Assembly (NCBI GenBank): GCA_029339195.1
Contig: JAPTJF010000670.1
Coordinates: 1 to 22,052 of the forward strand
Origin: Micractinium sp. NFX-FRZ
Lineage: Eukaryota > Chlorophyta > Trebouxiophyceae > Chlorellales > Chlorellaceae
DNA length: 22,052 nucleotides
Direction: 5' to 3'
Positions 18,401 through 22,052 of this stretch are shown here, one piece after another. Under the pieces are notes generated by a model. It worked only from the letters and a program-made list of their open reading frames with translations, had not been told where the DNA came from and ran no database searches. How positions within the stretch are numbered: position 1 is the first letter of the stretch; the number at the start of each line of letters is the position of its first letter. The position numbers and the translations under genes are program-made.

Positions 18401-20461
18401 CACGGGGTAGTGGGTGGCGTCGATGGAGTCGCGCCTGCCACCCGGGGGCGGTGGGGTGGGGTGGGGGGCGGAGCATGGCGGGAGGGGCGTTGGGAACTAC
18501 CGGGGCGGGATGCTAGGCGACGGGGGCAGCTGGCGGGGGTGTGGTAAGAATCAGACGCTGGGGGAGGGCCGGTGTGCTGGGCTTGTGGCGCCCGCTGCAC
18601 TTCCCCACACGTCGTGCGGCCCGGTGTGAAGCCCGACGATTCGCCATCCCAACCGCACCCCCTCGCCCGCCCCCCACCCACTCTGCACCCCGCATCCGCG
18701 CTCCACACACCCCACTATACCCTCCCGCCCACCCTCACCTGTACACGTCCCCGGTCACCAGGAAGGCGCGGTTGCCGGCGCGCAGCAGCTCCGCCTGGTG
18801 CGCCGACGTGTGGCAGCGCAGCACGACGTCGGGGGTGACGTAGTATGTGTCGTTGGGGGAGCGGGACACGTGGTCCGCCGGCACCAGCACCTCGTCAAAG
18901 TTCTGGTGTTTACAAAGGGGGTGTGGGAGGAGTGGGGTGGGCAGAGGCGAGGGTGAGGAAGGCGATGGGTGAAGCGCCACAGAGGCACTCCCTCCCTCCC
19001 TCCTGCTTGCACCCCTCCTGTTTGCACTCCCTCACTGAATCCTGCTTGCACTCCCTCGTGCCACTTCCCCTCCTCCCTTTGTGCCGCGTCCCTCCGCCCT
19101 CCCCGCACCCCGCTCACCGCCTGGGCGGTCACCAGGGGCTGCAGGTCGTCAAACTTGGTGAAGGTGGAGGGGTGCTGCAGAAGGGGGGGAGGAGCGGGGG
19201 CGGAGGAGCGGCCAGGTGAGTGGGAGTGGAAGGGGAACAGGATGCGGTTGCCTGCTGCGGCGGCTGCTGCTGCGGCTGCTGCTGATGCTGCTGCTGATCG
19301 TGCACCCCCCCACCCCCACCCCCTCCCACATGCACGCTCGCCCGCAGCCTGTCCCCGCACATGCAGCATGCGCACCCTCCCATGCAGCTCGTCCACGCCT
19401 GCCAGACATGTACATGCATTTGGAAGTCCCCCCTTCCTTGCTCCCACACATCACAGGCCCTTCCAGCTTGCCCCAACCCGCCCCCAGCCGCCCCACCCTG
19501 CCCCCTCATTGCACCTGCGTGTCAAAGTAGTTGTAGATGGCCGCCTTGATGATGCCCAGCGGGTGGGCGGGCTGCTGGTGCAGCTGGGCACCCATGCGCG
19601 TGAAGATGGCGTCCGTCACATTGTTGGCAGGGTTGTCCGTGATCACCTCTGCAGGGCACACAAGGTGTGCTGTCCATGTAAGAACAAACACACTAGGACA
19701 GCAGAGGCAGCATAATTATGTGGGAGCTTCTGGGTGGATGCGTCTGCTTGGTTGGAACTGGTTAGGGGAGGTGCGGCAGGGGTAGGGGAAGTGAGCAGAG
19801 GGGTGGGCAGCGAGGAGAAGGGCGGGGCCCGTGGAAAGAGGCTCGGCAGGACCGGGGGCTGACACTGCAGAACCGGCACCTGCAACATAGCCGCTTCTTG
19901 TTGCCTGTGCACCTCACGTACAGCCGCTGCCAGCAGCACACCACAAAGGCCCTCACGCCCGCCGCATGCCAGCACCCACCGTCTCTGGAGAGCGAGGTGG
20001 TCGCCGCTGCTGCCGCCTGAGATACCGTGCTCAAGCCCCGCCGCGAGGCGCGGGTGGCGCCTGCAGGACAGACCGGGCCATGGCAGGTTGGGTGCAGAGC
20101 TGTAGCCAGGGACAAGCAGCAGCGCGACCAGCGGGGAGGCTTCTGCCCCTGCGCTGGCGGTGCTCTCCCCTGCCGCCGCTGCGGCGGCAGCGGCGCTCAC
20201 TGCACCACCACAACCCGCGGCTACAGTGGCTTACCAGCTGCTGCGGCAAGCTGAGAGGGACGCAGAGAGCACGTCCAGAGGCCGCGCTGGGCTGCTGCAA
20301 GGCGGGAGAAGCGGGGTGGGGTGTTTGGGGCGGGGGAGTCTGCGGCCAGCGCACCAGTCAATGTGCCATGGAGTGCGCCTCTTGACCATGCTCTCACCTA
20401 GTTGGCGGACCGCATAGCTGCAGCGGGGCCCGCAAAAAGCGGCAACTCGCAGAGTCGCCAT
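15474..20461 (-). CDS. Organellar phenylalanyl-tRNA synthetase (monomeric, mitochondrial/chloroplast type), complete, 12 exons, 411 aa
   Basis: Minus-strand exons, 5' to 3': 20461-20398, 20060-19980, 19648-19515, 19174-19118, 18902-18739, 18434-18274, 18013-17845, 17472-17359, 17012-16925, 16358-16287, 15893-15799, 15510-15474 (1236 nt). The enzyme charges tRNA-Phe for organellar translation. Residues 1 to about 48 are Arg/Ser/Ala-rich with no acidic residue before position 48, as in a transit peptide. The class II catalytic core follows, with [25 protein letters not shown] (119-134), [13 protein letters not shown], the motif 2 region [19 protein letters not shown] (166-184) and motif 3 GLGLERLAM (277-285). 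Residues about 316-411 form the ferredoxin-fold anticodon-binding domain ([31 protein letters not shown]). Size and fused architecture match the single-chain organellar enzyme rather than the two-subunit cytosolic one. Dual targeting to mitochondrion and plastid is known for plant homologues and is inferred here. Confidence 0.95.
16773..16862 (-). repeat. Two-copy 44-base tandem repeat in PheRS intron 9
   Basis: CTGCCGCTCAGAACA begins at 16778 and again at 16822, embedded in near-identical 44-base units (one A/C difference) flanked by C-runs. It is a local duplication in the intron between exons 9 and 10, with no coding role seen. Confidence 0.85.
16902..16917 (-). repeat. 16-base C run (G run in the transcript) beside the exon 9 donor of PheRS
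   Basis: On the coding strand the intron begins GTGAGCTG and then enters 16 consecutive G, followed by a second donor-like GTGAGTGA. The run may shift in length between reads and individuals, and it places two GTGAG donors close together. Confidence 0.85.
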
Positions 20462-20700
20462 TGCAGCCGCTTGCGGATGTTCTACAGTCAAGTGGTGATG
20501 CCCCTGATGCTGAGCAGCCGCTAGCACCGCGATAAGGCGGCAAGATGGCGGCTTTTCGCGCCAATTCCCTGCCAGGCTGGCATCCTGACACTGCTGCCTC
20601 CAGGCCGCTTGCGGCCCTGCCATTGCCGCTGATCACACGCTAGACTCTGTCACACCCTTCTCAGACCTCCCAACGCAGCTGCAAGCGCAGCAACGAGGCC
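20462..20700. promoter_or_regulatory. Shared bidirectional promoter of PheRS (-) and the TPR gene (+)
   Basis: Only 239 bases separate the two divergent start codons, so both 5' UTRs and core promoters must lie here. No TATA box is evident. The strongest site is TTTTCGCGCCAA at 20553-20564, which fits the E2F/DP consensus and overlaps a CCAAT word. Shared control is an inference from geometry. Confidence 0.6.
20553..20564 (+). promoter_or_regulatory. E2F/DP-like site TTTTCGCGCCAA
   Basis: The sequence matches the TTTSGCGC core known for E2F/DP factors in plants and animals. It lies near the middle of the divergent promoter, about 90 bases from the PheRS start and 140 from the TPR gene start. 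Cell-cycle control would be inferred, not shown. Confidence 0.45.
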
Positions 20701-21957
20701 ATGACGGCCGCAGTGCTTCCCGGGCCTGCGCAGCCCGACCCCACGGTGGTGAGCCCTGAGCAGCTGGCCGAAATCCAGGCATCGCTGGGAATCAGCCTCC
20801 AAGACACCGACCCCGCCATCATCCGGCACGTCGTGGACCGCAGCCGCGCGGCGGGCAACGAGGCCTTCCGGCAGAAGAATTACAAGGGTGAGGAAGCGCA
20901 GTGCCGCGTGGGGCCGCTGGAAGGCGAAGAGCCGCTGGGAGGGAGTGCTGGCGGCGGCGCAACCGTCGGGCGGGGTGCCTCTTGGCATCCTGCGCTGGTC
21001 CAGCACGCCGCACCGTGCCTGCCTTCAATTCTCTCTCTCCACTCCCACCCGCTGCGTCGCTGCTCCGCCGCCTTCCCTCACACCCCGCAGAGGCGGTGCG
21101 CGCATACAGCCAGGCCATCGCTGGCGATGCGGGCGATGCCACGCTGTTTGGCAACCGCTCCGCCGCCTACCTGGCACTGGGCCTGTACGAGCAGGCTGCC
21201 TGGGATGCACGCAAGGCAGTGGCCTTGCGCCCTGAGTGGCCCAAGGCGCACTACCGGCTGGGCTGCGCCTACCTGGCGCTCAGCCAGTGGGCAGAGGCGG
21301 CGGCGGCGCTACAAAAGGCGGAAGACCTGGAGCCGGGCAGCAGCGAGGTGTCTTCCAGGCTTGCGGCGGCAAAGGCGCGGGCAGAGGCTGAGGTGGCGGC
21401 ACGCGTGGCGCAAGCCGCCAGTGAGCGGCGCACCGTGACCGCCCAGCTGCGGGCGGCGCGCAGGTCTGACCAGCAGCTGACGATGCTCAACCAATTCAAG
21501 CAGAGCATGGCGGGGCCGGACTGGGAGCTGGAGGACCTCGAGTGGTGAGTGAGCTGAGCTGGCACGGCAGGCGTTCTATAGACGGGGGAGGTTGTGTGCT
21601 TGTTCTGGGGTGTTTGAGGGGGAAGCGGGAGGGAAAGGGGGATAGTGTGCGGAGAAGGAAGGATGTGAGGAGGGAGGGAGCGCTGCATGGCTGAGTACAC
21701 AGCACGCTGGGCGCTTGCGTTGTTAGCAAGCAGCTGCTTGAGAGGAAAGGGTGGGCTCCGACAGCTGTGCGCCCTGTGCCGCCACACCCTGCAGGCGGCC
21801 CACCTGGCTGCCTGCCATGCGGCTCAAGCGCGTGCGCCCCGAGGCGGTGCTGGGCGACTCCCGCCGCCGCCTGCTGGCATCCTACATCACCGCCCTGGCT
21901 GACCTGTCACACCCCAAGCACGCGCTGCGCACGCTGGAGGATGAGCCCCGCCTGCAG
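20701..21957 (+). CDS. TPR-domain protein, 5' part (first three exons, 268 aa), continues past the right edge
   Basis: Exons 20701-20887, 21091-21544 and 21795-21957 join in phases 1 and 2; the last ends in phase 0 at a GTGGGC donor and the next exon lies outside the window. Residues about 47-150 form three tetratricopeptide repeats with typical spacing: GNEAFRQKNYKEAVRAYSQA, then LFGNRSAAYLALGLYEQA, then AHYRLGCAYLALSQWAEA. This resembles the TPR blocks of Hsp90/Hsp70 co-chaperones. A charged Ala/Arg/Glu helix follows (about 155-190), then an acidic Trp-containing segment (DWELEDLEW). The rest (WLPAMRLKRVRPEAVL, then RLLASYITALADLSHPKHA) is not recognised. TGA 21546 directly after DLEW gives an alternative end if intron 2 is retained. 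The start is the first ATG of the frame and fits the short divergent spacer. The specific partner or pathway is unknown. Confidence 0.85.
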
Positions 21958-21984
21958 GTGGGCGGGTGAACAGCACAAGTGTGG

Positions 21985-21986
<2 letters not shown>

Positions 21987-22031
<45 letters not shown>
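21987..22031 (+). repeat. 45-base G homopolymer in intron 3 of the TPR gene
   Basis: Forty-five consecutive G, then T, then more G-runs reaching the window end. It begins about 30 bases after the 5' splice site at 21958. It would form very stable G-quadruplexes and is also a typical spot for sequencing or assembly error, so its exact length is uncertain. Confidence 0.9.
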
Positions 22032-22032
<1 letters not shown>

Positions 22033-22052
22033 GGGGGGGGGGTGGGTGGTGT

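Overview
This window reads as nuclear DNA of a green alga, most likely a Chlorella-like trebouxiophyte. The support is indirect: very high GC, genes cut into about 12-15 exons of 50-450 bases by GT-AG introns of about 90-660 bases, TGTAA poly(A) signals, a plant-type calcium-dependent protein kinase (CDPK), a plant-type organellar phenylalanyl-tRNA synthetase and a plant/algal GT77 glycosyltransferase. No bacterial, viral, rRNA, tRNA, CRISPR or transposase signature was seen. All gene models were joined by hand from splice sites, reading frame and protein-family landmarks.

Layout, left to right. (1) 112-1099 (+): the last three exons of a GT77-like glycosyltransferase whose 5' part lies outside the window. 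(2) 2211-6635 (+): a complete 12-exon, 721-residue tandem paralogue of the same family, with a signal anchor, a DSD metal site and a long C-terminal domain. Its last three exons have the same lengths (218, 164 and 161 nt) as those of the upstream copy. (3) 6883-7462 (+): a two-exon hevein-type chitin-binding module behind a Pro/Ser/Ala linker, with no identifiable 5' exon. (4) 8368-14379 (+): a complete 15-exon, 529-residue CDPK with an MGC acylation start, an intact kinase domain, a junction domain and four canonical EF-hands. (5) 15474-20461 (-): a complete 12-exon, 411-residue organellar PheRS, convergent with the CDPK gene. (6) 20701 to the right edge (+): the first three exons of a TPR protein, divergent from PheRS across a 239-base shared promoter that holds an E2F-like site. 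A 45-base G homopolymer lies in its third intron.

The genes are ordinary eukaryotic neighbours and do not form an operon. The two GT77 genes are a local tandem duplication. Together with the chitin-binding module they would fit wall or glycoprotein biosynthesis in an alga with a glucosamine-containing wall (inference). The CDPK, PheRS and TPR genes serve calcium signalling, organellar translation and probable protein-protein scaffolding.

The most unusual signal is inside the CDPK gene. At least four introns carry decayed copies ('echoes') of the 3' end of the exon just upstream. One of them, an EF-hand echo, is offset by exactly 117 bases, stays open in frame and keeps a usable 5' splice site. 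Second, introns on both strands tend to start with G-runs on the coding strand and end in C/T tracts. Third, the two GT77 copies show a mosaic of about 95%, 75% and 95% identity across three exons, including a 99-base perfect match over the stop codon, which suggests recent gene conversion.
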